64,000 nucleotides of DNA from Paragordius varius (Eukaryota > Nematomorpha): positions 13,950,001-14,014,000 of the forward strand of contig OZ176053.1 in NCBI GenBank assembly GCA_964247055.1. The letters are read 5' to 3'. A program made the translations under genes and the position numbers. Positions 10,536 to 22,414 of this stretch are shown here, one piece after another (positions within the stretch are counted from its first letter, which is position 1; every line of letters starts with the position of its first letter). A model generated the notes under the pieces. It searched no databases and had not been told where the DNA came from. It worked only from the letters and a program-made list of their open reading frames with translations.

Positions 10536-12260
10536 ATTATGGTGACATCACCTGATCAAATTTGGATTTTAGGTAGCCATTTTTATTTTTAAAATCGTAT
10601 AAAATAAATTTTTTAAATATTTAAAAAATTCATAAAAATTACATTTATACTCCGATCTCGAAAATATTTGAGGTGATGATGGAACTACCATAGGGCTACC
10701 CAAAAAAATTATGGCGACATCACCTGATGAAATTTAAATTTTAGGTAGCCATTTTTATTTTTAAAATCGTATAAAATAAATTTTTTAAATATTTAAAAAC
10801 TTCATAAAAATTACATTTATAGTCCGATCCCCAAAATATTTGGGGTGATGATGGAACTACCATAGGGCTACCCAAAAAAAATTATGGCGATATCACCTGA
10901 TCAAATTTGGATTTTAGGTAGCCATTTTTATTTTTAAAATCGTATAAAATAAATTTTTTAAATATTTAAAAAATTCATAAAAATTACATTTATACTCCGA
11001 TCTCGACAATATTTGGGGTGATGATGGAACTACCATAGGGCTACCCAAAAAAAATTATGGCGACATCACCTGATGAAATTTAAATTTTAGGTAGCCATTT
11101 TTATTTTTAAAATCGTATAAAATAAATTTTTTAAATATTTAAAAAATTCATAAAAATTACATTTATACTCCGATCTCGAAAATATTTGGGGTGATGATGG
11201 AACTACCATAGGGCTACCCAAAAAAAATTATGGTGACATCACCTGATAAATTTGGATTTTAGGTAGCCATTTTTATTTTTAAAATCGTATAAAATAAATT
11301 TTTTAAATATTTAAAAACTTCATAAAAATTACATTTATAGTCCGATCCCCAAAATATTTGGGGTGATGATGGAACTACCATAGGGCTACCCAAAAAAAAT
11401 TATGGCGACATCACCTGATCAAATTTGGATTATAGGTAGCCATTTTTATTTTTAAAATCGTATAAAATAAATTTTTTAAATATTTAAAAAATTCATAAAA
11501 ATTACTTTTATACTCCGATCTCGAAAATATTTGGGATGATGATGGAACTACCATAGGGCTACCCAAAAAAAATTATGGTGACATCACCTGATCAAATTTG
11601 GATTTTAGGTAGCCATTTTTATTTTTAAAATCGTATAAAATAAATTTTTTAAATATTTAAAAAATTCATAAAAATTACACTTATACTCCGATCTCTACAA
11701 TATTTGGGGTGATGATGGAACTACCATAGGGCTACCCAAAAAAAATTATGGTGACATCACCTGATCAAATTTAGATTTTAGGTAGCCATTTTTATTTTTA
11801 AAATCGTATAAAATAAATTTTTTAAATATTTAAAAAATTCAAAAAAATTACATTTATACTCCGATCTCGACAATATTTGGGGTGATGATGGAATTACCAT
11901 AGGGCTACCCAAAAAAAATTATGGTGACATCACCTGATCAAATTTGGATTTTAGGTAGCCATTTTTATTTCTAAAATCAAAAATAAATTTTTTAAATATT
12001 TAAAAAATTCATAAAAATTACATTTATACTCCGATCTCGAAAATATTTTAGGTGATGATGGAACTACCATAGGGCTACCCAAAAAAAATTATGGCGACAT
12101 CACCTGATGAAATTTAAATTTTAGGTAGCCATTTTTATTTTTAAAATCGTATAAAATAAATTTTTAAAATATTTAAAAAATTCATAAAAATTACATTTAA
12201 AGTCCGATCTCAAAAATATTTGGGGTTATGATGGAACTACCATAGGGCTACCCAAAAAAA
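10536..12260. repeat. Ten-monomer HOR of 1725 bp, copy 2
   Basis: This has the same ten types in the same order and the same register as copy 1 (+1725). I found no difference from copy 1 at the marker positions compared. The copies share TTTGAGGTG and ATCAAAAATA, neither of which is in the older 4324-6564 version, so the three copies come from a recent amplification. Confidence 0.95.
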
Positions 12261-13985
12261 ATTATGGTGACATCACCTGATCAAATTTGGATTTTAGGTA
12301 GCCATTTTTATTTTTAAAATCGTATAAAATAAATTTTTTAAATATTTAAAAAATTCATAAAAATTACATTTATACTCCGATCTCGAAAATATTTGAGGTG
12401 ATGATGGAACTACCATAGGGCTACCCAAAAAAATTATGGCGACATCACCTGATGAAATTTAAATTTTAGGTAGCCATTTTTATTTTTAAAATCGTATAAA
12501 ATAAATTTTTTAAATATTTAAAAACTTCATAAAAATTACATTTATAGTCCGATCCCCAAAATATTTGGGGTGATGATGGAACTACCATAGGGCTACCCAA
12601 AAAAAATTATGGCGATATCACCTGATCAAATTTGGATTTTAGGTAGCCATTTTTATTTTTAAAATCGTATAAAATAAATTTTTTAAATATTTAAAAAATT
12701 CATAAAAATTACATTTATACTCCGATCTCGACAATATTTGGGGTGATGATGGAACTACCATAGGGCTACCCAAAAAAAATTATGGCGACATCACCTGATG
12801 AAATTTAAATTTTAGGTAGCCATTTTTATTTTTAAAATCGTATAAAATAAATTTTTTAAATATTTAAAAAATTCATAAAAATTACATTTATACTCCGATC
12901 TCGAAAATATTTGGGGTGATGATGGAACTACCATAGGGCTACCCAAAAAAAATTATGGTGACATCACCTGATAAATTTGGATTTTAGGTAGCCATTTTTA
13001 TTTTTAAAATCGTATAAAATAAATTTTTTAAATATTTAAAAACTTCATAAAAATTACATTTATAGTCCGATCCCCAAAATATTTGGGGTGATGATGGAAC
13101 TACCATAGGGCTACCCAAAAAAAATTATGGCGACATCACCTGATCAAATTTGGATTATAGGTAGCCATTTTTATTTTTAAAATCGTATAAAATAAATTTT
13201 TTAAATATTTAAAAAATTCATAAAAATTACTTTTATACTCCGATCTCGAAAATATTTGGGATGATGATGGAACTACCATAGGGCTACCCAAAAAAAATTA
13301 TGGTGACATCACCTGATCAAATTTGGATTTTAGGTAGCCATTTTTATTTTTAAAATCGTATAAAATAAATTTTTTAAATATTTAAAAAATTCATAAAAAT
13401 TACACTTATACTCCGATCTCTACAATATTTGGGGTGATGATGGAACTACCATAGGGCTACCCAAAAAAAATTATGGTGACATCACCTGATCAAATTTAGA
13501 TTTTAGGTAGCCATTTTTATTTTTAAAATCGTATAAAATAAATTTTTTAAATATTTAAAAAATTCAAAAAAATTACATTTATACTCCGATCTCGACAATA
13601 TTTGGGGTGATGATGGAATTACCATAGGGCTACCCAAAAAAAATTATGGTGACATCACCTGATCAAATTTGGATTTTAGGTAGCCATTTTTATTTCTAAA
13701 ATCAAAAATAAATTTTTTAAATATTTAAAAAATTCATAAAAATTACATTTATACTCCGATCTCGAAAATATTTTAGGTGATGATGGAACTACCATAGGGC
13801 TACCCAAAAAAAATTATGGCGACATCACCTGATGAAATTTAAATTTTAGGTAGCCATTTTTATTTTTAAAATCGTATAAAATAAATTTTTAAAATATTTA
13901 AAAAATTCATAAAAATTACATTTAAAGTCCGATCTCAAAAATATTTGGGGTTATGATGGAACTACCATAGGGCTACCCAAAAAAA
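12261..13985. repeat. Ten-monomer HOR of 1725 bp, copy 3
   Basis: Third copy in register (+3450 from copy 1). It ends where a fourth copy would begin: the monomer at 13986 has TTTGGGGTG, not TTTGAGGTG, and ends GGGCTACTC. That monomer marks the switch from family A to family B types. Confidence 0.95.
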
Positions 13986-14158
13986 ATTATGGTGACATCA
14001 CCTGATCAAATTTGGATTTTAGGTAGCCATTTTTATTTTTAAAATCGTATAAAATAAATTTTTTAAATATTTAAAAAATTCATAAAAATTACATTTATAC
14101 TCCGATCTCGAAAATATTTGGGGTGATGATGGAACTACCATAGGGCTACTCAAAAAAA
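13986..14158. repeat. Boundary monomer, family A to family B
   Basis: A reference-type monomer ending GGGCTACTCAAAA. To the left is the third 1725-bp unit; to the right the first GATCCCAAAGTATTTGGGG monomer. GGCTACTC is seen again only near 54931 and 55791. Confidence 0.75.
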
Positions 14159-15356
14159 ATTATGGTGACATCACCTGATCAAATTTGGATTTTAGGTAGC
14201 CATTTTTATTTTTAAAATCGTATAAAATAAATTTTTTAAATAATTAAAAAATTCATAAATATTACATTTATAGTCCGATCCCAAAGTATTTGGGGTGATG
14301 ATGGAACTACCATAGGGCTACCCAAAAAAATTATAGTGACATCACCTGATCAAATTCGGATTTTAGGTAGCCATTTTTATTTTTAATATCGTCTAAAATA
14401 AATTTTTTAAATATTTAAAAAATTCATAAAAATTACATTTATACTCCGATCTCGAAAATATTTGGGGTGATGATGGAACTACCATAGGGCTACCCAAAAA
14501 AATTATAATGACATCACCTGATCAAATTTGGATTTTAGGTAGCCATTTTTATTTTTAAAATCGTATAAAATAAATTTTTTAAATATTTAAAAAATTCATA
14601 AAAATTACATTTATACTCCGATCTCGAAAATATTTGGGGTGATGATGGAACTATCATAGGGCTACCCAAAAAAATTATAGTGACATCACCCGCTCAAATT
14701 TGGATTTTAGGTAGCCATTTTTATTTTTAATATCGTATAAAATAAATTTTTTAAATATTTAAAAAATTCATAATAATTACATTTATACTCCGATCTCGAA
14801 AATATTTGGGGTGATGATGGAACTACCATAGGGCTACCCAAAAAAATTATAATGACATCACCTGATCAAATTTGGATTTTAGGTAGCCATTTTTATTTTT
14901 AAAATCGTATAAAATAAATTTTTTAAATATTTAAAAAATTCATAAAAATTACATTTATACTCCGATCTCGACAATATTTGGGGTGATGATGGAACTACCA
15001 TAGGGCTACCCAAAAAAATTATAATGACATCACCTAATCAAATTTGGATTTTAAGTAGCCATTTTTATTTTTAATATCGTATAAAATAAATTTTTTAAAT
15101 ATTTAAAAAATTCATAAAATTTATACTCCGATCTCGACAATATTTGGGGTGATGATGGAACTACCATAGGGCTACCCAAAAAAATTATAATGACATCACC
15201 TGATCAAATTTGGATTTTAGGTAGCCATTTTTATTTTTAAAATCGTATAAAATAAATTTTTTAAATATTTAAAAAATTCATAAAAATTACATTTATACTC
15301 CGATCTCGAAAATATTTGGGGTGATGATGGAACTACCATAGGGCTACCCAAAAAAA
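14159..15356. repeat. Seven-monomer family B unit
   Basis: Starts 14159, 14330, 14502, 14674, 14846, 15018, 15184. Types: AAATAATTAAA with CATAAATATT and GATCCCAAAGTATTTGGGG (171 bp); ATTATAGTGAC with CAAATTCGG and CGTCTAAA; ATTATAATGAC; ATTATAGTGAC with CGCTCAAATT and AATATCG; ATTATAATGAC with CTCGACAAT; ATTATAATGAC with TTAAGTAGCC, AATATCG and CATAAAATTTATAC (166 bp); ATTATAATGAC. This is a short form of the 18-monomer unit seen at 37015. CCTAATCAAA at 15018 is private. Confidence 0.85.
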
Positions 15357-16216
15357 ATTATGGTGACATCACCTGATCAAATTTGGATTTTAGGTAGCCA
15401 TTTTTATTTTTAAAATCGTATAAAATAAATTTTTTAAATAATTAAAAAATTCATAAATATTACATTTATAGTCCGATCCCAAAGTATTTGGGGTGATGAT
15501 GGAACTACCATAGGGCTACCCAAAAAAATTATAGTGACATCACCTGATCAAATTCGGATTTTAGGTAGCCATTTTTATTTTTAAAATCGTCTAAAATAAA
15601 TTTTTTAAATATTTAAAAAATTCATAAAAATTACATTTATACTCCGATCTCGAAAATATTTGGGGTGATGATGGAACTACCATAGGGCTACCCAAAAAAA
15701 TTATAATGACATCACCTGATCAAATTTGGATTTTAGGTAGCCATTTTTATTTTTAAAATCGTATAAAATAAATTTTTTAAATATTTAAAAAATTCATAAA
15801 AATTACATTTATACTCCGATCTCGAAAATATTTGGGGTGATGATGGAACTATCATAGGGCTACCCAAAAAAATTATAGTGACATCACCTGCTCAAATTTG
15901 GATTTTAGGTAGCCATTTTTATTTTTAATATCGTATAAAATAAATTTTTTAAATATTTAAAAAATTCATAAAAATTACATTTATACTCCGATCTCGAAAA
16001 TATTTGGGGTGATGATGGAACTACCATAGGGCTACCCAAAAAAATTATAATTACATCACCTGATCAAATTTGGATTTTAGGTAGCCATTTTTATTTTTAA
16101 AATCGTATAAAATAAATTTTTTAAATATTTAAAAAATTCATAAAAATTACATTTATACTCCGATCTCGAAAATATTTGGGGTGATGATGGAACTACCATA
16201 GGGCTACCCAAAAAAA
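15357..16216. repeat. Five-monomer family B unit
   Basis: Starts 15357, 15528, 15700, 15872, 16044. It repeats the start of the preceding unit (CCCAAAGTATTTGGGG type; CAAATTCGG + CGTCTAAA; ATTATAATGAC; CTGCTCAAATT + AATATCG) and ends with a private ATTATAATTACATC start at 16044. It lacks the 166-bp type. Monomer 15528 has AAAATCGTCTAAA where 14330 has AATATCGTCTAAA. Confidence 0.83.
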
Positions 16217-18117
16217 ATTATGGTGACATCACCTGATCAAATTTGGATTTTAGGTAGCCATTTTTATTTTTAAAATCGTATAAAATAAATTTTTTAAATA
16301 TTTAAAAAATTCATAAAAATTACATTTATACTCCGATCTCGAAAATATTTGGGGTGATGATGGAACTACCATAGGGCTACCCAAAAAAATTATGGTGACA
16401 TCACCTGATCAAATTTGGATTTTAGTTAGCCATTTTTATTTTTAAAATCGTATAAAATAAATTTCTTAAATATTCAAAAAATTCATAAAAATTACATTTA
16501 TACTCCGATCTCGAAAATATTTGGGGTGATGATGGAACTACCATAGGGCTACCCAAAAAAAATTATGGTGACATCACCTGATCAAATTTGGATTTTAGGT
16601 AGCCATTTTTATTTTTAAAATCGTATAAAATAAATTTTTTAAATATTTAAAAAATTCATAAATATTACATTTATAGTCCGATCCCAAAGTATTTGGGGTG
16701 ATGATGGAACTACCATAGGGCTACCCAAAAAAAATTATGGTGACATAACCTGATCAAATTTGGATTTTAGGTAGCCATTTTTATTTTTAAAATCGTATAA
16801 AATAAATTTTTTAAATATTTAAAAAATTCAAAAAAATTACATTTATACTCCGATCTCGACAATATTTGGGGTGATGATGGAATTACCTTAGGGCTACCCA
16901 AAAAAAATTATGGTGACATCACCTGATCAAATTTGGATTTTAAGTAGCCATTTTTATTTTTAATATCGTATAAAATAAATTTTTTAAATATTTAAAAAAT
17001 TCATAAAAATTACATTTATACTCCGATCTCGACAATATTTGGGGTGATGATGGAACTACTAGAGGGCTACCCAAAAAAAATTATGGTGACATCACCTGAT
17101 CAAATTTGGATTTTAAGTAGCCATTTTTATTTTTAATATCGTATAAAATAAATTTTTTAAATATTTAAAAAATTCATAAAAATTACATTTATACTCCGAT
17201 CTCGACAATATTTGGGGTGATGATGGAATTACCTTAGGGCTACCCAAAAAAAATTATGGTGACATCACCTGATCAAATTTGGATTTTAAGTAGCCATTTT
17301 TATTTTTAATATCGTATAAAATAAATTTTTTAAATATTTAAAAAATTCATAAAAATTACATTTATACTCCGATCTCGAAAATATTTGGGGTGATGATGGA
17401 ACTACCATAGGGCTACCCAAAAAAAATTATGGTGACATAACCTGATCAAATTTGGATTTTAGGTAGCCATTTTTATTTTTAAAATCGTATAAAATAAATT
17501 TTTTAAATATTTAAAAAATTCAAAAAAATTACATTTATACTCCGATCTCGACAATATTTGGGGTGATGATGGAATTACCTTAGGGCTACCCCAAAAAAAT
17601 TATGGTGACATCACCTGATCAAATTTGGATTTTAAGTAGCCATTTTTATTTTTAATATCGTATAAAATAAATTTTTTAAATATTTAAAAAATTCATAAAA
17701 ATTACATTTATACTCCGATCTCGAAAATATTTGGGGTGATGATGGAACTACCATAGGGCTACCCAAAAAAAATTATGGTGACATAACCTGATCAAATTTG
17801 GATTTTAGGTAGCCATTTTTATTTTTAAAATCGTATAAAATAAATTTTTTAAATATTTAAAAAATTCAAAAAAATTACATTTATACTCCGATCTCGACAA
17901 TATTTGGGGTGATGATGGAATTACCTTAGGGCTACCCCAAAAAAATTATGGTGACATCACCTGATCAAATTTGGATTTTAAGTAGCCATTTTTATTTTTA
18001 AAATCGTATAAAATAAATTTTTTAAATATTTAAAAAATTCATAAAAATTACATTTATACTCCGATCTCGAAAATATTTGGGGTGATGATGGAACTACCAT
18101 AGGGCTACCCAAAAAAA
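16217..18117. repeat. Eleven-monomer unit, 1901 bp, copy 1
   Basis: Starts 16217, 16389, 16562, 16734, 16907, 17080, 17253, 17426, 17599, 17772, 17945. Marks: TTAGTTAGCC with TTTCTTAAATATTCAAAA (16389); CATAAATATT with CCCAAAGTATTTGGGG but an intact AAATATTTAAA (16562); GACATAACC with TTCAAAAAA and GAATTACCTTA (16734, 17426, 17772); ACTACTAGAGGG (16907); TTAAGTAGCC with AATATCG (16907, 17080, 17253, 17599). The pair 17426/17599 is repeated as 17772/17945, a two-monomer local duplication. Confidence 0.87.
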
Positions 18118-19672
18118 ATTATGGTGACATCACCTGATCAAATTTGGATTTTAGGTAGCCATTTTTATTTTTAAAATCGTATAAAATAAATTTTTTAAAT
18201 ATTTAAAAAATTCATAAAAATTACATTTATACTCCGATCTCGAAAATATTTGGGGTGATGATGGAACTACCATAGGGCTACCCAAAAAAATTATGGTGAC
18301 ATCACCTGATCAAATTTGGATTTTAGTTAGCCATTTTTATTTTTAAAATCGTATAAAATAAATTTCTTAAATATTCAAAAAATTCATAAAAATTACATTT
18401 ATACTCCGATCTCGAAAATATTTGGGGTGATGATGGAACTACCATAGGGCTACCCAAAAAAAATTATGGTGACATCACCTGATCAAATTTGGATTTTAGG
18501 TAGCCATTTTTATTTTTAAAATCGTATAAAATAAATTTTTTAAATATTTAAAAAATTCATAAATATTACATTTATAGTCCGATCCCAAAGTATTTGGGGT
18601 GATGATGGAACTACCATAGGGCTACCCAAAAAAAATTATGGTGACATAACCTGATCAAATTTGGATTTTAGGTAGCCATTTTTATTTTTAAAATCGTATA
18701 AAATAAATTTTTTAAATATTTAAAAAATTCAAAAAAATTACATTTATACTCCGATCTCGACAATATTTGGGGTGATGATGGAATTACCTTAGGGCTACCC
18801 AAAAAAAATTATGGTGACATCACCTGATCAAATTTGGATTTTAAGTAGCCATTTTTATTTTTAATATCGTATAAAATAAATTTTTTAAATATTTAAAAAA
18901 TTCATAAAAATTACATTTATACTCCGATCTCGACAATATTTGGGGTGATGATGGAACTACTAGAGGGCTACCCAAAAAAAATTATGGTGACATCACCTGA
19001 TCAAATTTGGATTTTAAGTAGCCATTTTTATTTTTAATATCGTATAAAATAAATTTTTTAAATATTTAAAAAATTCATAAAAATTACATTTATACTCCGA
19101 TCTCGACAATATTTGGGGTGATGATGGAATTACCTTAGGGCTACCCAAAAAAAATTATGGTGACATCACCTGATCAAATTTGGATTTTAAGTAGCCATTT
19201 TTATTTTTAATATCGTATAAAATAAATTTTTTAAATATTTAAAAAATTCATAAAAATTACATTTATACTCCGATCTCGAAAATATTTGGGGTGATGATGG
19301 AACTACCATAGGGCTACCCAAAAAAAATTATGGTGACATAACCTGATCAAATTTGGATTTTAGGTAGCCATTTTTATTTTTAAAATCGTATAAAATAAAT
19401 TTTTTAAATATTTAAAAAATTCAAAAAAATTACATTTATACTCCGATCTCGACAATATTTGGGGTGATGATGGAATTACCTTAGGGCTACCCCAAAAAAA
19501 TTATGGTGACATCACCTGATCAAATTTGGATTTTAAGTAGCCATTTTTATTTTTAAAATCGTATAAAATAAATTTTTTAAATATTTAAAAAATTCATAAA
19601 AATTACATTTATACTCCGATCTCGAAAATATTTGGGGTGATGATGGAACTACCATAGGGCTACCCAAAAAAA
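18118..19672. repeat. Nine-monomer copy of the 1901-bp unit
   Basis: Starts 18118, 18290, 18463, 18635, 18808, 18981, 19154, 19327, 19500. The first eight follow copy 1 at +1901, including TTTCTTAAATATTCAAAA and ACTACTAGAGGG. This copy lacks the duplicated two-monomer pair of copy 1, so it is 1555 bp. Comparing the two gives the order of events: the pair was gained in copy 1 or lost here after the unit duplicated. Confidence 0.87.
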
Positions 19673-20017
19673 ATTATGGTGACATCACCTGATCAAATTT
19701 GGATTTTAGGTAGCCATTTTTATTTTTAAAATCGTATAAAATAAATTTTTTAAATATTTAAAAAATTCATAAAAATTACATTTATACTCCGATCTCGAAA
19801 ATATTTGGGGTGATGATGGAACTACCATAGGGCTACCCAAAAAAATTATGGTGACATCACCTGATCAAATTTGGATTTTAGGTAGCCATTTTTATTTTTA
19901 AAATCGTATAAAATAAATTTTTTAAATATTTAAAAAATTCATAAAAATTACATTTATACTCCGATCTCGAAAATATCTTAGGTGATGATGGAACTACCAT
20001 AGGGCTACCCAAAAAAA
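19673..20017. repeat. Two linking monomers
   Basis: Starts 19673 (reference type) and 19845 (right half ATATCTTAGGTG). The ATATCTTAGG type recurs before a GATGAAATTTGG monomer at 23444, 38389, 41819 and 61304, so 19845 belongs with the B unit that follows. Confidence 0.78.
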
Positions 20018-21558
20018 ATTATGGCGACATAACCTGATGAAATTTGGATTTTAGGTAGCCATTTTTATTTTTAAAATCGTATAAAATAAATTTTTTAAAT
20101 AATTAAAAAATTCATAAATATTACATTTATAGTCCGATCCCAAAGTATTTGGGGTGATGATCGAACTACCATAGGGCTACCCAAAAAAATTATAGTGACA
20201 TCACCTGATCAAATTCGGATTTTAGGTAGCCATTTTTATTTTTAAAATCGTCTAAAATAAATTTTTTAAATATTTAAAAAATTCATAAAAATTACATTTA
20301 TACTCCGATCTCGAAAATATTTGGGGTGATGATGGAACTACCATAGGGCTACCCAAAAAAAATTATGGTGACATCACCTGATCAAATTTGGATTTTAGGT
20401 AGCCATTTTTATTTTTAAAATCGTATAAAATAAATTTTTTAAATAATTAAAAAATTCATAAATATTACATTTATAGTCCGATCCCAAAGTATTTGGGGTG
20501 ATGATGGAACTACCATAGGGCTACGCAAAAAAATTATAGTGACATCACCTGATCAAATTCGGATTTTAGGTAGCCATTTTTATTTTTAAAATCGTCTAAA
20601 ATAAATTTTTTAAATATTTAAAAAATTCATAAAAATTACATTTATACTCCGATCTCGAAAATATTTGGGGTGATGATGGAACTACCATAGGGCTACCCAA
20701 AAAAATTATAATGACATCACCTGATCAAATTTGGATTTTAGGTAGCCATTTTTATTTTTAAAATCGTATAAAATAAATTTTTTAAATATTAAAAAATTCA
20801 TAAAAATTACATTTATACTCCGATCTCGAAAATATTTGGGGTGATGATGGAACTATCATAGGGCTACCCAAAAAAATTATAGTGACATCACCTGCTCAAA
20901 TTTGGATTTTAGGTAGCCATTTTTATTTTTAATATCGTATAAAATAAATTTTTTAAATATTTAAAAAATTCATAAAAATTACATTTATACTCCGATCTCG
21001 AAAATATTTGGGGTGATGATGGAACTACCATAGGGCTACCCAAAAAAATTATAATGACATCACCTGATCAAATTTGGATTTTAGGTAGCCATTTTTATTT
21101 TTAAAATCGTATAAAATAAATTTTTTAAATATTTAAAAAATTCATAAAAATTACATTTATACTCCGATCTCGACAATATTTGGGGTGATGATGGAACTAC
21201 CATAGGGCTACCCAAAAAAATTATAATGACATCACCTGATCAAATTTGGATTTTAAGTAGCCATTTTTATTTTTAATATCGTATAAAATAAATTTTTTAA
21301 ATATTTAAAAAATTCATAAAATTTATACTCCGATCTCGACAATATTTGGGGTGATGATGGAACTACCATAGGGCTACCCAAAAAAATTATAATGACATCA
21401 CCTGATCAAATTTGGATTTTAGGTAGCCATTTTTATTTTTAAAATCGTATAAAATAAATTTTTTAAATATTTAAAAAATTCATAAAAATTACATCTATAC
21501 TCCGATCTCGAAAATATTTGGGGTGATGATGGAACTACCATAGGGCTACCCAAAAAAA
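20018..21558. repeat. Nine-monomer right half of the 18-monomer family B unit
   Basis: Starts 20018, 20189, 20362, 20533, 20705, 20876, 21048, 21220, 21386. Order: GGCGACATAACC + GATGAAATTTGG + CCCAAAGTATTTGGGG + GATGATCGAAC; CAAATTCGG + CGTCTAAA; CCCAAAG type ending CTACGCAAAA; CAAATTCGG + CGTCTAAA; ATTATAATGAC with a short ATATTAAAAAATTC; CTGCTCAAATT + AATATCG; ATTATAATGAC + CTCGACAAT; the 166-bp CATAAAATTTATAC type; ATTATAATGAC. This matches 38562-40098. Confidence 0.86.
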
Positions 21559-22414
21559 ATTATGGTGACATCACCTGATCAAATTTGGATTTTAGGTAGC
21601 CATTTTTATTTTTAAAATCGTATAAAATAAATTTTTTAAATATTTAAAAACTTCATAAAAATTACATTTATACTCCGATCTCGAAAATATTTGGGGTGAT
21701 GATGGAACTACCATAGGGCTACCCAAAAAAAATTATGGTGACATCACCTGATCAAATTTGGATTTTAGTTAGCCATTTTTATTTTTAAAATCGTATAAAA
21801 TAAATTTTTTAAATATTTAAAAAATTCATAAAAATTACATTTATACTCCGATCTCGAAAATATTTGGGGTGATGATGGAACTACCATAGGGCTACCCAAA
21901 AAAATTATAATGACATCACCTGATCAAATTTGGATTTTAGGTAGCCATTTTTATTTTTAAAATCGTATAAAATAAATTTTTTAAATATTTAAAAAATTCA
22001 TAAATATTACATTTATAGTCCGATCCCAAAGTATTTGGGGTGATGATGGAACTACCATAGGGCTACCCAAAAAAAATTATGGTGACATAACCTGATCAAA
22101 TTTGGATTTTAGGTAGCCATTTTTATTTTTCAAATCGTATAAAATAAATTTTTTAAATATTTAAAAAATTCATAAAATTTATACTCCGATCTCGACAATA
22201 TTTGGGGTGATGATGGAACTACCATAGGGCTACCCAAAAAAATTATAATGACATCACCTGATCAAATTTGGATTTTAGGTAGCCATTTTTATTTTTAAAA
22301 TCGTATAAAATAAATTTTTTAAATATTTAAAAAATTCATAAAAATTACATTTATACTCCGATCTCGAAAATATTTGGGGTGATGATGGAACTACCATAGG
22401 GCTACCCAAAAAAA
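21559..22414. repeat. Five-monomer mixed stretch with a conversion-like hybrid
   Basis: Starts 21559 (AAAAACTTC), 21732 (TTAGTTAGCC), 21904 (ATTATAATGAC with CATAAATATT and CCCAAAG), 22076, 22242. The 22076 monomer joins a GACATAACC left part, TTTTTCAAATCG, and the CATAAAATTTATAC + CTCGACAAT right part that is otherwise found only with TTAAGTAGCC + AATATCG left halves. It looks like a recombinant. Confidence 0.8.

Noticed and set aside
8811-13985. Assembly artefact as the whole explanation of the 1725-bp triplication
   Set aside because: It cannot be excluded, but the diverged version at 4324-6564 and the partial copy at 53388-54596 show the ten-type order is real. Only the exact copy number is in doubt.
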